From NCBI GenBank assembly GCA_013397115.1, contig VWZW01004144.1, forward strand, positions 226,848 to 290,847: DNA of 64,000 bases, in the 5' to 3' direction. Positions 30,101 through 45,100 of this stretch are shown piece by piece (positions within the stretch are counted from its first letter, which is position 1; every line of letters begins with the position of its first letter). The DNA comes from Edolisoma coerulescens. Its lineage: Eukaryota > Chordata > Aves > Passeriformes > Campephagidae. Under the pieces are notes generated by a model that saw nothing but the letters and a program-made list of their open reading frames with translations, did not search any database and was not told where the DNA came from. Both the position numbers and the translations under genes were made by a program.

Positions 30101-33100
30101 GTCATCTTCAGGTCAAACTAGATTTATCCTGGCTTGGACTTATGTTGAAGAAGCCCCTTTGAGCACTAAGAGGATTACACGTGGTGGAGAAGGGATGGCA
30201 GACGTTCGTGACCTTTCACTAATGCTATTGGGGAAGCACGTGTGGAGACACTTTACTGGGCTCACAGTGAGGCCATGCTGGGATCAGTCCAGCAGCAGCC
30301 TGAGCAATGTGAGAGGACAGGCTGATTCAGCACTCCTGGATCCACGCAGTCGGAGTGTTATCCCCTTCTGGGCAGAGCTGGGACTGCTGCTGCAGGTTCA
30401 GCTTGTCACACCTAGAGTTGGATCTCTGTAAAGATCAGTTTGCAGCCGATGATAATCCTTTGGTGAATTTGGTGGCCTTGTCAAAGCCAGCTGTGTTGGG
30501 ATGCCCAGGCTGACCACCCCCTGAGGTTTGTGGGTAGCTGCACCAGGAGCTCCCCGAGCACCAGGCTCAGGGTGTTCTCCCAAACTGTGGGGTACAGTGC
30601 AGCGGTGTGAGGAGAGCTGTCATTGTAGAACCTGTTTGGTGGCTTCTGGGACACGGTGATGGTGCTTCACAACAGCTGCCTGTCAGGCTGCTGCCTCAGT
30701 CCTCTCAGGAGAAAGGCAGAACCTCCTCAGTGCAGGCCTTAGTGGCTTTTAGTGTGGTGCTGGAGATGGGAGAGACAGCATGGCCTTGACAGAGGCAAAA
30801 ATCAGCATCTCCTGCCGGTGCTGCTGGAGCAGCTGCCTGTCCTTGAGCAGCTGCTTTGCCAGGAATGTGGTTTTAAAGCTGTCCTGTATGTTCATCGCCC
30901 CTCTGAATAAGAATGTGAGCAAAGCCAGTTTCTTAACTGTCTGGCAGTTTGTTTACCGGGCTTTAAAGCTGGGCCTTACTGGGTGGAAGGTGCTGCTACC
31001 TACACCAGCTTTTGAAATCACCCTGTTCTTTCTATAGGCACAACTTCCACGTTAAAGAGAACTGGGAGTAAAGCTCCCACTGGAGCTTTTGCGTGCCTGT
31101 TGCTGGTTTCCGCTGAAGGCAGTGCTTACTTAAAAGGAACTTCGAAGACATGTAGGTACCCCAAATGTCTGAGCAACACTGATCTCTTTCATTAAGCTCT
31201 GCTCATTTAACAGCGACAAAGCAGCCATTATTTTGCTCCAAGTTGACAGTCCATTGTGTGAAGAAATGGGAGATGCTTAAATGACTTCCTTTGGATGGGA
31301 GAGGTTTCAGGTGCCAAGTTCAGTGTAAAGGCTGTTAGTTGTGGCCCATCAGGCTTTAATGACTCTGTGGCTGCTTTATTTAAGGAAAACTGAAGGACAA
31401 ATGCAAACCCAGACCAGCCGATGACTAAATCGGCTTCCTGTTTGCTCTTAACTGTAGTCAATTAATGACCTATCACTTGTTTAGCCGTCCAAAAAGTGTC
31501 TCTGATATTGTAATGTAAATTCCTCTGCCCTTCCCTGCCTTGCAGCCCCAAGGAAATATTCCAGACAGACAGCGCTGGATGCAGCTGACCTGATGTGAAT
31601 GGTTTTGGATAAGGGAACAAAATGTTGTAGGATGCAGAGACCCAGAAGGTAGCTCTGCTTACCTGGAGGTCCTGAGGCAGAGTGAGACTATCAGCAGAAG
31701 CTGGCAGAACCATTCTGCCTGCCCCAAAGATATGCTGGATGCCAGGTACACATCCAGAACAGGGAAATTCCACACCTGTGCCCCAGAAGAGGAGCACACT
31801 TCCTGCCCTTGCTCTTGGCCTTTGGATTTAAAGTGTCACATTGCCAGGTCTTTGCCTACATAAGCATGGTGCTTCTCTGTACTGGAAAGTGGCTCTGGTA
31901 ATTGGGCTTTGTATCAGATCTGCAGGTCAGTGTTCTGCAGAGGAGGGACTTGGCCTAGAGCTGTTGTACTCTGCAGTGGTCACAGATTGGTGGTGTTCCT
32001 GAAGATCCAGCAGTTTTCTGATGTGTACTGAGCTCTGTCACTCAGGTTTTGGTGCTGTAATTCTGTGACAGTCTCTGTTACTCTTGGAAGAGGGAGGTAG
32101 AGCAGCAAGACTGTTGCAGTGCCTCTTCCTTGGTTTCTGAAGTAGCTGTTTGCCAGCTGCTCAAGTGTTTGTGGTTACGGAATAAGGCAGACTCTTTCAT
32201 CTGCTTGTGAAACAGGTCACGCAGCAGCAAGTGTCTCCACTTCAGGAACTTTTCAGATTACAGGGGAGATGCTTAGTTGTGTTTCAGAAAAACCTCTTGT
32301 AACTAGTAGGTTTATGCCTAACAAGTGCTTTTCTAAGTCCCTGATGATCTCCACTGCACTTTGGGAATACAATTGGCTCATCTGAAAGCTTTCACTTTGA
32401 TATTTGTTTGTCTTGTGTGCAAAAGGCACTTAAGAGGCTTAATTTTCAGGGATGCAGTTCCCAGCCTTCACAACTGGAGGTGTAGAGAAATGTAAAAGGC
32501 AAGCAGTGCTGCTGCTGGCAGCTGCCTTCCTGTTTGTGACCTGAAGGCTTCTCCCCGTCTCTTGACTTCTCCAGATTCAGTTTGGAAGTTCAACCTTGGT
32601 CAGAGCTCTACTTCATGGAGTGAATCTGGTTTTGCCCATGAACAGAGCTTACAGCTGAGCTGGGCTTATCCTTCCCTTGCCCTCAACACTTGGGGCCCTC
32701 ATTCATGGAGGGGCTTCATCTGTATTCAGGCTCTGGTGGAAACCAGTGTGTGGGAGCAAAGGGAGAGCTCTCCTGGCTGTGGAGGTGGTAGGAGTGGGAT
32801 CTGACTTGGTTCATGTTTGCTTAACCATTCTGAGAAAACCCAGAGGAAGAAAAACCCTGTTTTCTGGATTGTTAGGTGGCCTTCCCAGATCTGGAAGGCT
32901 CAAATATCTGAACATCTTTGTGCTAGATTGAGGCACCACCTTTCCAGCCTGATGGCACAGAGGTGCTGCTGCTATGGGCTGGGAACTGAATCATGCTCCC
33001 TGCTCCTCCTGCTTCTTTAATCCACAACCTGCCTGTGGATCGCAGCCCTGCTGCCAGGCCTTGTGGATCCTTCCCACACAGGCTTAGACTGTAATTTCCT

Positions 33101-36100
33101 AAATATTTTCTTGTTTGAAGTGCCTGGTTGGTGTGGCCATGCTGCATACCAGATCAGGGGAGCGAGCCAGGCTTAAAACTAACTCCCTGTGGCTTGGTTT
33201 TAACCCGATGAGCTCCCCAGCCCAGCTTCCTGTGTGGAAACTCACCTGCCTAAAGTGGTGTGAGTGGGGTGGGGACAGGGGCTGGGGCTGTGGGAGCTGT
33301 CCTCACCTGCAGGTGAGAGCTGAGCTCTGGAGATCCTCACTTTTAAGAGCCTTTGGAATGTCTTAAATCCAGGGCTGACAGTTAAAGTCTGGAAAATGCA
33401 GCCTTCCATGTGGGCATTGGTGTGGAAAGCTGTCTGGCCTGTGCTGCAGTGCAGCCTGGCTCCAGGGATCTCCTGGACAGGCAGGAGGGAGTCACCCAGG
33501 AGAGACACTTGCTCCAAGGCCAGTGAGGGAGTGTTCTGTTAAGGACTTTGTTCTCATGATGCTGTTGAAATCAAACCCAACCGGCTTGGGAGGTGGGAGC
33601 TCAGTCTCTCCCAGATGCTCGGGCACGAGCCCAGCGCAGCACTTCTCCCTCTGCCAGGATGGTTGGCTTCCAGTGGCAACTCCAGGGAAAAATCCAGGTA
33701 GGGAGGGCTCGTGCTGGTGATTGGTGCTTGGAAAAATCTGCAGTGAAGCCTTTGGGTTGGGCTATGTCAGATTGCAAAGTGAAGTTATTTAGTATTTGGT
33801 AGACATTTGGTTATGAATAACTTGAGGTTATGGTTCTTCAGACTGAATTTTTGTTGGAGATTTAATTCTTCCTGCTCTAGTATCTGATTAGTTTTGTCTG
33901 CCTACAGCAATTGATTGCTTCGTAATAAATCTCCAGACTCTTGACTTTTAAAAATAACTAGTCCAGGAATCTGTTTAAATTCTCTTTGTTTTTTTAAGTT
34001 GATGTTTTGCCTGGATGACCTGTATCTATCTTTCGGCCTGGCTGGGAGTGTTAAAGGGGAAGCCGTTTGGGCTGGCTGTTGGCTTCCAATGGGAGAAGGT
34101 CTAATTAAAAACTGCTGGTTATCTGAGTGGATTCTGCTCTGTGCTTTTGCAGTTAAAGCTGTAACTGGATTGCAGGGAGTTTGTTTTTAATTTGGATTGA
34201 AGTCATCAGAGGGAATCATGGATCTTTGACTTGAATCTGATTTGGTTCAGTTAAACGAAGCAACTTTTTTCCTGAAAAATGTGGATAGTGAGGGGAAACG
34301 TGGCTGGATGCTGTGGAGTGAGCACTTCCTGTCGCAGATAAATTTGTTCCCTGTTTTCCTTATTTCTTCAGTTGTGGGTTTCGTCCAAGCTGTTGGGATT
34401 CGAGTTGTGCTGTGTGTCACTACTCTGTGTCTATGCTTCCCAAAAGATGAAGCTTGGTGGGAATTACTCTTTTGAGACCTAGCAAGATCCCTGATCCCCA
34501 AAGGGAAAGGAGTCTCCTGCTGCCAGGGATCTGTGCACAGCACTTGTGCGTCTTCATAAAGGCAGGAATGTTACATATTCATATGGACAAGTTATGGTTG
34601 CTGTGGGAACTGAGTTGGCTGAGCACTGTGCCTTGATCCTCTCCTCCCTATGTTAGAGATGTCCAAAACAAGCAATCAAAAAACTATCTGGGAAGAATTC
34701 ATGTGGTGAAATACCGTGCTGGAGATGCAGTGTGGTGGAATAGATGCTGTTACAGGTGCTTGGTAGTAATGTGACTGAATTGGCACTACAGCTTGTACTA
34801 GTACTACTAGGAGTAGGAAACACCCTGGTGGATGCTATCCTGGTGGAGTGCTGTGGAGGAGGCTGCAGCTGGGAGGGGGGAAGGTGGCGCGTTGCCAGCA
34901 GGTTATGGTTTTAGCTGCTCTGATCCTGCCTGCGGTGCCACAGTCCCCTCACTGGGGTCTGGGGATGATGGTGCTCCCAGATTGGCGTGGGGTGAAGGCA
35001 AGGGTCCCTCCTCTGGTGGCAGCAGTGGCCTGCGTCACACGTAGGTTACCCAGCTGCCACCAGCCTTTGCCTGGGCTTTGCGCACGGGCATCCGAGTGGC
35101 ACGGGATGTGGATGTGGAAAAAGAGGCCAGGAACGCTGTCGGGCTGTCTGGGATGGCTGGGGCTGCACGTGAGGGATAACGTGACAGGCTGGAGCGACTG
35201 CAGTGCCCGCGGAAGAGCCGGGAGCGGTGTGTGGAGCGAGGTGTACATCTGATGGCACAGTGGGAGGCTGTGGGGGCAGGGGGAGGAGGAGGAGACAGCT
35301 GCTGCTGCTTGGGAGTTGGCTTATAAATGCCCTCTGACTCAGATTTCGGGTAGCACAGCTGAGCATCTTGTGGTTTCACCAGCCCCCAGATCCCTGCGTT
35401 AAACTGGAATTCTCAGACTATGAACCTGCTGTGTTTCCTTAGGCTGTTGGCACGGGCTTAAACCAAGGCGAGAATCCGGCGTCTCCAGTACCGTAGGCTT
35501 GTGAACACCCTGCAGGGGAGGGGAGGGCTGGGAAAGGGGGGACCAGGCGGGTGGAAGGTAAACAGGCCATGAAAAATTCCTGATGTGAAATGGGTCTGCT
35601 CGGTTCTCTTCCTCCTGTACCAGTGGGATGTGCCCGCTCGGGCTGGACCAGAGATAATGGGCTGCTCTCTGGATAGTGGGGGTTGAAGGTTATTCTTGTT
35701 ACTCAGGGGTAAACAATGCCGAGTCAGTGAGAGGCACAGTGGCCAGGCTCAACCAAACAGATTATGCCAGCAGAATTGCGAAGCTTTGCATCGGCTCTGA
35801 ATCGGAGCCAGCAGCTGGAGGCTGGCCAGGACTAAAGTGTTTTTGGGTTTTGTGGGTGGAGGGAGGCGGGGACAGGAGAGCTGGGTAGCACTAAAACTAA
35901 CTGTGCTCTGTCGCTGCTGCTCTCGTCGTTGCTGGGGGGTTTGCTGCCTCCAGCCTGGTGTCTGCTGCGCTGCCGAACCCTGCTTTGTGCTGCCTGCCTC
36001 CCCTGATTTACTGGAACTGCTCCTCTTTCCTCCTGCTACCGTCTTGTCTGTCGGGGGAAATCTTCTCCTTTCTTCTTACCTTTATTTTGTAAGAGCTGAT

Positions 36101-39100
36101 GCAGTTCTCTTGCATGGCTGAGTGACGTCACTGTCAGCACAGTAAGCATCAGCAGCCTGGTCACATGCTGACCCAGTCAGTAATGCAGACGGGATAGGAA
36201 GGTGGAGGGGCCAAGGGGGGTGGGGGGCTGGATTCTGGACATATGGTAGCCCTCCCTTTTGGGGTGCAACTGCTGGTTGCAGGAGCCGTGGCTTCAGAGC
36301 AGCACGAGACCTGGCTCGGGGCTTAACGCTTTGGAAAACTCCTGCTTTAAAAAGAAAAAAGCAGCCCTGAACTCTCAAGCTTCTGTTTGTTCTCCATCTG
36401 AGCAGACATCCAGGACTCTGAAGAAGCAGTGGCAAGCAGGATGCTCTTCCCTACATCCACGCAAGAGTCTTCCCGTGGCCTCCCAGACACCAACGATCTG
36501 TGCCTTGGCCTGCAGTCTCTCAGCCTGACAGGGTGGGACAGACCCTGGAGCACCCAGGACTCTGACGCTGCAGCACAAACCAGCACACAGTCCGGTGAGT
36601 CTGCTGACACACGCAGCAACAGTTGTTGGATTCTGTGTATGTTTTTGGCTGGTTTCAAGCTAACATGGAGCGATGTGCTTGTGTAACAGGGTGCTGGTGG
36701 GGGTTCGTGGGGGCTTCTCGACCCATGGTGCTTGTGTAATGTGACAGCTGAGTTGGGGAGGCTGTGGCTGCCTCTGCCACAGCCCCCTCTGCTCCGCTGT
36801 GAGCTCACTGCGGATGAGAAGTGCCTGGGGTTGTTTTGCTCGGAGCTGTAACGCTGCTGGAGGAATAACCTCACCAGGAGAGGAGAAATCCTCTTGCTGT
36901 GTTTGGAGGGAGTGGGTGGGGGGTGTGGTGTCAGGAGGCTGAACATACTGGGTAGGAGTGAGGCTGAACTTCGCTCTGGCAGCCTGAGGAAATCCCTGGT
37001 GGCAGGCAGCTCTGCAGGTGGGGGGGGGTGCTTGCAGAGGGTCCCCCGTGCCCGACTGCCAAAGTCCCGGCAGCTGCGCTTGCCCAACTCTGCTGTGGGG
37101 TGTGGTACAGCCAGCACCCAACAACTTCAGCCGGCAGCTTGCTGGCTGGGTGGGAGACTTGGAGGGATCCTTCTCCACTCCCACGCTCAACTAGAAATAG
37201 CGGGCTGTGCCTGGCAGTGGGCTGCAGGAGATGCAGTGGAATGGCTTCTTGTTTTAACTCTTCTGGTCCAGCACAAACCTACGTGATGGGCAGGGTGTGG
37301 GCTTGCAGCCTCACGCTGCTGGCTGATGTGCCCTTCCCCCTTGATCCTCTCCAGTCTGCTTTTGCAGCTGGGATTGGCTGGGGAATTCCTGGGGTGCTGA
37401 GTGCCTTCCCTGGAGTGATGTGGGGTCCAGTTAACTGTTTGAGACACCCAGCCTTCCCTGTAGAATCCCAGGAGAAAGGGGTGCTGCGTGCACAAACTTA
37501 CAGCATCCTCTCAGCCTGGTGTTGGAGCAGAGGGGTAAAACAGGGGAGAGTTCACTTGCTAGCCTTTGAGGCGTGTAAAAACCAGTTTCACAAACGGTGG
37601 TGTGTTCGTTCAAGTATCAGTCCGTGGAAAGATCTAGTGCTTTGGCAGAGTTTGTACAAGTACAGCCTGGTTGCTACAGAAACTCATCCCTTTATAGCAG
37701 CACGCTGCTGCTTTGTTAAAAGGGGAGTGCATCGCTGCGCAGACTTGGGTGACACAGAGGCCCCAGGCATGGAGTTGGTGCTGACAGGAATATAGATAGT
37801 TTCTCGGGGGGGCTGGGCAGCAGGGTTTGCCCATGTAGATGTTTGGTGGGGCAAGGGGATGCTGTCCTGAGCATAGCAAGAGTTTCTGGGACACGGCCCT
37901 GAGTTGCTGCATGAGTTGTAAAACAGCAGAAAAAAAAAAAAAAAGCACTAGTGGGGTAGCAGAGTTTGAACAGCTCGATCTGCACAGCACCCTCGAGTTT
38001 CTGCATCTAATTTCCAAAAGACTTGGCATGTGGGGCCTAGCATGGGCACTTGGGGTCTGCCTGCAGCCCGGCTGCGGTAGCGTTATTAAGCCTCGCTCTG
38101 CTCCAGTGAGCAAACCTCCACATGGTCCTGTGGGCTTCCCCTAATGAACCAGGGAATACCACACGCTCCTGCCTGTACTTTCATTGCCAGCTGAGACCTT
38201 GGAGGAGGAAGGAGAAACAAGTTGTTAGTGTGCAGTGGGTTGGCCAGGTGCCTCAGAACTCTGCTCTGAGCCCCTTCTGGCTGTTGGTAGACTGAGGCCC
38301 TGCTGGTCCCTGTGTCACAGGGTCTTTAATGGATGGAGAGCACACTTGGAGCAGGTGACATCCCCCAGAGTGACCCCGCTGCTCTCAGCCCTGGCCCTGG
38401 GCTCGGCGCGCAGCGCGCTGCGGAACGAGGCTGTCGCACGCGGAGGCGGCCGCTCGGTGCAGATGTCCCGGCTCCACCTGCTCCTCTGTAGCCATCTCCA
38501 GAGCTCTCTTGGCCGGCTCCCTGCCAGGCCACCTTGGCAGAGGCGCGGACGTCTCCGCAGCACTCCGGCAGGCAGGCGAGCAGTGCTGGCATGAGCCCGA
38601 GGCGGGCTCTGGCACCTCGCAGGTTGGGTGGTGGGGCTGGCATGGCTGTGCTGGTGGTGGGAATTTACTGCCAAGGGGGTAGAAGGGCTGCTGGTTTCAG
38701 GAGGGAGGTTGAGTTGGAGAGGATTTGAAGGTGCTCCGGTGACCTCCCTGCTCACAGAGGATGTATCTGGTGTCAGGTGCCCCCACTGACTGCAGTGCAT
38801 TGTGCTGGAGCTCCTGCCTGCTGCAGAGGCCTGGGAAGAGCTGTGGAAAGGATCTTGCCTCAAGCACAGCCCTGGGCTCCCATGATCTGTGCCCACTGGG
38901 TGGTTGTGACAAGTGTGGTAACAACTGGTGGAAGACGGCACCCAGTGCAGTCTGGAGAGGCCTGTTTCCTCACTTCTCACTCCTGGTATTCCCATTGGTA
39001 CGCAAAGAGGGGATGGCTGGGATGTGAGACCTGCCCAAGTGCAGCTGTACTGCTTGTACAGAGCAGCCTCTGCCTTCAGTGGCTGTGCAGAGGGTCCAGC

Positions 39101-42100
39101 GCACTGTGGCTGGGGATGTTGTGATCCTGAGACAATATTCTCCCTCTCACTCCCATACTCCCTTTCTTAGGTTAGCAGCAGCTGGGCCGGGAGTGCTCTG
39201 TGGTCTGGGCTGCTGTTGCTTTCCTGCTCTGAGAGCTGTGAGGGTGATGTGTGCTGGCTGGGGAGGTGAAAGGCTGATCCTGTGTGTGGCTTTGTATTGC
39301 TTCAGCCACCCACACCTCCCATCTCTGTGGGGCCTTAGCCCTTCCTCAGGGCCCTGGAGTGGCAGTGGAGCTCCTTGGGAACAGAGAGCTTGTAGTTCAG
39401 GAGCATCTTCTGAAAGGTTGTGGAACACTGTGGGTGGCAGAGAATTGTCCTGTGTCTGAAAGCTGTGTGGATCCGAGGAGCTGGCAGATGCTGGTGCTTC
39501 CAGGTGGCCTGTCCGTGCTGTGATGGAAAGAGGGAGGATATGGAGAGGATGCTGCTGTGTCTGAGTGCTGCTGAGGCCTAGGAGGCTGCAGCTGGCCCAG
39601 CCCGCAGGGCTGGGGTCTCCATCGGGGTGTCCTGCGGGCAGGTGAGGCTGCGACAGTGCTGGGCTGGGGCTGGGCACGGGGGAGGGCTGGCACTGCCAAG
39701 CAAAGCTGTTGTGCCGCTGGCACCCAAGCGTTTGGAAGGTTCCAGCAGTGACTCAGCTGTGCGGACCCACAGGGAGGTGGCTGGAAGGGTGGAAATGCAA
39801 CAAAAAAAGCTAACAATCAGGCTAAAAATATTGCTGATGTGGTCCCCTGCAGTGCTGTGCTTGAGTACTGATGAGCTGGGACCTCCTCTCCTCTGCATAG
39901 TCCCTGCCAACACGGAGCTTCCTCAGCCTGGGAAGGACCTTTGGCTGCAAAGCCTTCTGGTGTCACCTTGTGCTCCCAGGGCGTTGTCACCACGCAGCTT
40001 GGTGCAGCAGGAGCAGATGCCTGCTGATTATAGGTCAGAGAGCAGTGGGGCTGGTTTGTATGCCCCAATCCTGCCTACGTCCCCCATTCCCGAAAGGCCA
40101 CTTAGCCCCTTGCACCCAGACAGGGTTATTTGTGAGGAGTTTTCCTTCTGCACCCGGCCTGTAATGCACTGAGGGCGTGTGCTGAGCCCTAGGGAGCGTG
40201 CCAGAGGCACTGCTGGCCCCTGGTGCCTGGAGAGGCTCTCTGGAGGCAGTGGCTGCTGCAGGCTCGAGCTGCTGGCACTTCCTGGCTGTAGGACTGAACT
40301 GCTGTCTCACAGCAGGCAAAGCGTCTCAAACCCTCTGCTGCCACTAGATCTGTCAGGCTGGAAATACTTCAGCAAGTCCCAGCAACCTGCTCTGTGGCCT
40401 GGGGAGGGACTTCTGCAGGAAACTGGCCTTGAACACTTCCAGTCCTGCCATTCCTGGCTGTATGTCTTGAGGCAGTGTTTCCCTGTCTTCAGCCTCACAG
40501 TAGGCAGACACGTGTGTAGAGATCTCGGAGTTCAGAGGCAAGGAGGGGTTAAGAGGCAGCGAGGTGGGACTGCCCTTGATGGTATCCTTTACCTTCACTG
40601 CCTTGTTTCTCAAGGGGCACAAGCAAATGGGGTCTCGATCCAGTTTTTGCCTGGAGAGCAGCAGTGCACAGCAGATCCGTGTGCAGATTTTGGGTCTCCC
40701 TGCCTGGCTTTCAGCCTGCGTGCCAGCTGCTTGGTCTGGCTGGTCTGTCCTGCCCTACATTAGGAGCTGTCCCTATGTGGGACAGCAGACTTGCCCACTG
40801 GGATATCATCCTAAAACCAGTCTGTTCACATGAAGTCTGCAATGCTAACCTGAGAGTGGTTCTAGCCAGGATCAGGTCTTCCGGAGAGGATGTTGGCTTC
40901 TCTAGGTGAGCTCTTCCTGATGGTGTCTGGTGAAGCACCTTGATGCATCTGCCTCTCTGCTTGTTGTGTGACCCTAAAGCTGCTGGTGCAGCAACAGATT
41001 TGAGCTTTTCCTTGGATTTGCTCTTGAGACTGCAGTTCCAGCCTCGTTTGTGCCCTCTGCGGGGTGGCTGCTGCTGTCTCATTCTCCAGCCTGCAAGGTT
41101 GCAGCTCCTGTCACTCTGGTTCTAGGGAAATGGCCCGTGGTAGGAAAATGCTGCTGAATCTCCCCAGCCCTTGGCTCTTCTGCTTCCCAGAGCACAGCAG
41201 CTCATTCTTGCAATAAGCTTGCTTATCTGTAGTTGCTTAAAATCTGCCAGGCTGGAGCTGCGGGCAGTCTGTTGTGTGTTGCCTGGCAGAGAGCGGAGGC
41301 CTCGGAGCACGAATCTCTCTGAAGTCTTCAAGGCAAAACCCTGTCTGAAGGATGAAAGGAAAGACCTGTTGCACAGGAAGAACAGTTGTTGTCATGGACT
41401 CCTTGCCTTTCTTGTTGATAACAGCAGGAGGGATTCGTAAGCTGCTCCCCGAGGTCAGGCTGTTTACAGAGTGTCCTCAAATGCTGTGTGTGGTGAAGGG
41501 CACCTGAGCCCCCTGGGGAGAGTTGCTGCTCAGCCTGGGGTGGCTGTTAATAACCACAGCATGGCAGTCACTGGCTTTCCTCGAGCTGCTGGTTTGAGTG
41601 CTTGGATGCAGAGCTTTGGGGCAGAGGATCTGGGTCTCCAGTTTTCCATCTGTTTAATTTGCTGCTCGGCTAACCCATGCCAAGCTCCATAGAGCTCTCC
41701 CTTGTGCATGTCCAGGTCTCTCCCTCCTGTTTTTCCTGCTGTCTTTTGGACAAGTGGCTTCAGAAGACCTAGGTGTGCCCTCGCCCCCCGTGTGTTCCTG
41801 CTTGGCTGTGTGTAAATCCTTCTCCTTATGTTAGAAGAAGATTTCAGAGGCTCATCCTGATGGAGAGCTCAGTGTCTGGACAGCACTAGGTTGGCATCAG
41901 AGTATCCAAGGATGATTTTTCCTGCTCTGTAGTGAAAGGAGTGTTTTGGGTGTGGGGGGAGGAGAGCACTTCACCTGAGTGAGACTTGCTCCCATCTAAG
42001 CTCAAGTATGCCTAGAAAACTCAGTAAAAGGTTCCTTCGTGCTGCTGATGGTGTGGCTGCTAGGATGAGGAGGGGAGGGCCACTCCTGCTGGCCTTGGAC

Positions 42101-45100
42101 CTGGGCCTGGTTCAGGAAAATAAGTATCCAGAGTTTTGGTGGTGGTCCTGAAGTACATGTTCCGAGTGTCCTTTGTTCCCTTGAAAGGAGGACAGGCTTT
42201 CCCAGCAGCCTGGTTCTTTGGGAGCAGCTTGCTGATGTTCAGAGTGTAGTAATGGAAGCACAGATGTGGTGGTGGTGCTTGCTGCGTGAAGGTTGTGGAT
42301 GATAACAGTGTAAGGGCACAAAGCTGGGAGCTGCTTTGACTCTCCTGGTCTCCTGCTTGGTGCTGGTATTCCAGGAGTACCTGAGACAGCCTTACTAAAA
42401 GCTTGTCCCGTGCTATCCCAGTGCGTGTAGGGCTTTTCAAAGGACTTACTTGATGTGGGTACTTAAGGGGCACTTGTTCCTTGAACGTGTTTCCATAAGA
42501 GCTGCTCACGCTCTGTGGGCTGATTCCTCAGTGCTTGGCTCCAGCCAGCCGTGCTGGGGAGTGGGAAGCAGGGAAGCACTTAATAGCTGCACACTGCTCA
42601 TGTGGCAGCGGCATTTGATCTTTAACAGAATAAAATATGTATCAAATAAGTAAAAGAAGTATCAAACCTGAGCTTGCAATTGTTTTCTAATGGAAGTTGC
42701 TCTTAATACAGCTTCTGAAGCTTCCATTTGAGCAGCTTCTCCTAAAACAGATTTATTTTTATCTGCGCTGATGCTGTAAAACAGAAGATGCAAATAGAGG
42801 AGTAACTGGAACAGGAACCCAACCAGCATCTCTGCTTGTATCCAGCCAGAACTGAAGTGGGTCAGGGCAGCTCCAGTCCTGTGCTGGAGGCAGCTTGTGG
42901 GAGCCGGCATGTACCACCCAAAACCCTCCCCTTGGCTTCTGTCAAGGAGGGGTGTTTGATTGTGGCCTCTGGAGCAGCCCTGTGGCAGTGCCCAGTGGTG
43001 GTTTGGAGAACGTTTCTTTTGGCTCACTCTGGAAGTGAGAGCCTCAACAGGCATGTTCCCTTCCAAGGAGAGCATTGGAGCTGCTGTTTGGTGGGTCTGA
43101 ACTGCCCCAGGCAATTCGTGGCTTAGTCTTTTCCTTTTTGATGTTGGAGGTAGCAGTAGGAAGGGTGGTTTAGTGTGTGCAAGCCCTAGCCTGGGGTAAG
43201 GTTCATCCCCAAAATTGCACCAGTCAAATGAGAGATGAGGAGGTTTTCCTCCGGCCCTTGCACTGCTGTGTGTCTAAGCAGTGGATGTGATGACTCCTTG
43301 CTGGGCAGAGCTGACCCAAAAGGCTCTGCTGCAGCTCCATCAGGAGCATGGGAGCTCTCTAGAAGAGGCCTTGAATGTGTTTTTGACTCAGTGCTTTCAC
43401 TGCAAACTCCCCAGCACATGCTGGCCTGAGTGCTTCCAGGTGGAGCTGGGTAGGGACCAGCTTTTGGACCTGCTGTCCCAGTGTGCCTGTAGCAGAGGGG
43501 GTGCCCACTGTTACCCTTCCCCAGCTCTGGTGGGACAGGCCCAGAATTCAGCATCTCCTGCTGCCTTGGGCCTGAGTTTGTCCCTGGTGCTGTGTAGTAT
43601 GTGGGCACAGTGATAACCAGGCCATGCTATGTGACATTTTGGGGTGACCTGTCACTCCACTGTCACCAGGGCCAGACCGAAGAGCCAGTGGAGAGCATCT
43701 GGCCTGTTAGCACAGCTGAAGTCCTTCCAGCTGACTTTCACTGGGGACTGTGTGTGGAGCTGCTGGTTGTAAGAGGGCTTGTGAGCCCTCTGCAGTACTC
43801 TTGGCAGGCTGGGGATTTTAGGGTAACTCCAGTTGGAAGGGACCTCTTGAGGTTATCCAGTCCTACTCTTGCTCAGAGCAGGGTAGGAAAGCTGCTGGAG
43901 GGTGGCAGAAATAATGTAGCCCAAGGGGGCTTCAGAAACAAGTTCTGCCTTGGTGTTCCCACAAAAACACCCTTTAGGTGGGCACCTCCCCTGAACTGGC
44001 TCAGAAATGATCCCCTTCCAAAGGGTGCTGTGGTCCTTGAGCTGTCACTGCACAGAGGCTGAGTGGTGCTGCTGTAAGGCTGGGGCACTGGGCAGGGCAT
44101 CTCCAGCTGGGGTTGCACCTTCTGTCCACACCTCCAAGCTCACTCCCCATATGCCTGGTCCCTCAGGCGATGCCAAACCAGCTGAATCACAGGTGCTGTC
44201 TGTGCTGCTGCCAGCGCAGAGGCTGCTCTTGGGCACGGCAGCTGCTGCCATGCATTCGAGATGGCCGTGGGGATGGGCCGGCTCCCTCCTTGCCCCTCTG
44301 CCTGGTTTTCTCCCCAAGAGTGTGGGGGGAAGGTGAGGCAAACTCCCAAGCTGTGGTGCTAAGGGGTGCAGACCTCTGGAAGGTAACTGGGAGCCTGCAG
44401 GCATCACTGGTGGGGTTTGGGAGTGCCAGTGTAGCAGTGGCTCTATGCCAGCTGAAGGCCTCAGTGAGGCTTGTGTGCCATTTCCCAAAGAAAATTGAGT
44501 TTGGGACTAAAGTCTCTTTTTTTTCAGTTGTTCTTCCTTTACTGCAACCTGCAGAGGGGTCTGGCCAACAGCCTGACCCCTCCAGAGCCCCCCTTCTGAA
44601 GGTGGTGTCCTGGCCTTGACACTCGCAAACCCTGATGCAGCTGAGGATGAGTCACTCACCCTTGTTATCACATCAGGTAACACGCACAGCCCGGTTTGCA
44701 CCCTAGATGTTGCAGCAGATAATTGAGAGGAGTTTGGTACTTAAATATAGAAGTGTTTGTTCTTGAGGCTTGCAAAGCTGAAGCTTGTTGTGCAGAATTT
44801 GACCCGAATATGTTGGCTTTTAAATCTCCCTGGGACTGATACATGTTAAAACCTGCTGTACTTCAGTGTTCTGATCTTTTTAAAGACAACTGTGGTTGTG
44901 GCAGCCTGCTTAGCGAATGCAATTACCTGGGCACTTGTAATCCTGAATTGCATTTTAGCTGTCTTTTCTGATTTTTATATTTACCTTGGGCAGCTGTTTT
45001 CCCTTCCTAGAAACACAGGAGTAAATTCCCTGCCTGGGGAAGCTGTGAGCCTTGTTGTCAGCCAGGTCCTGTTCTCAGCGCCGGCAGAGGACCGGTGCTC

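Noticed and set aside
38395..38560. Hidden exon or promoter in a CpG-rich patch of CPEB1 intron 3
   Set aside because: CpG-rich with open frames on both strands, but without convincing splice sites or family similarity.
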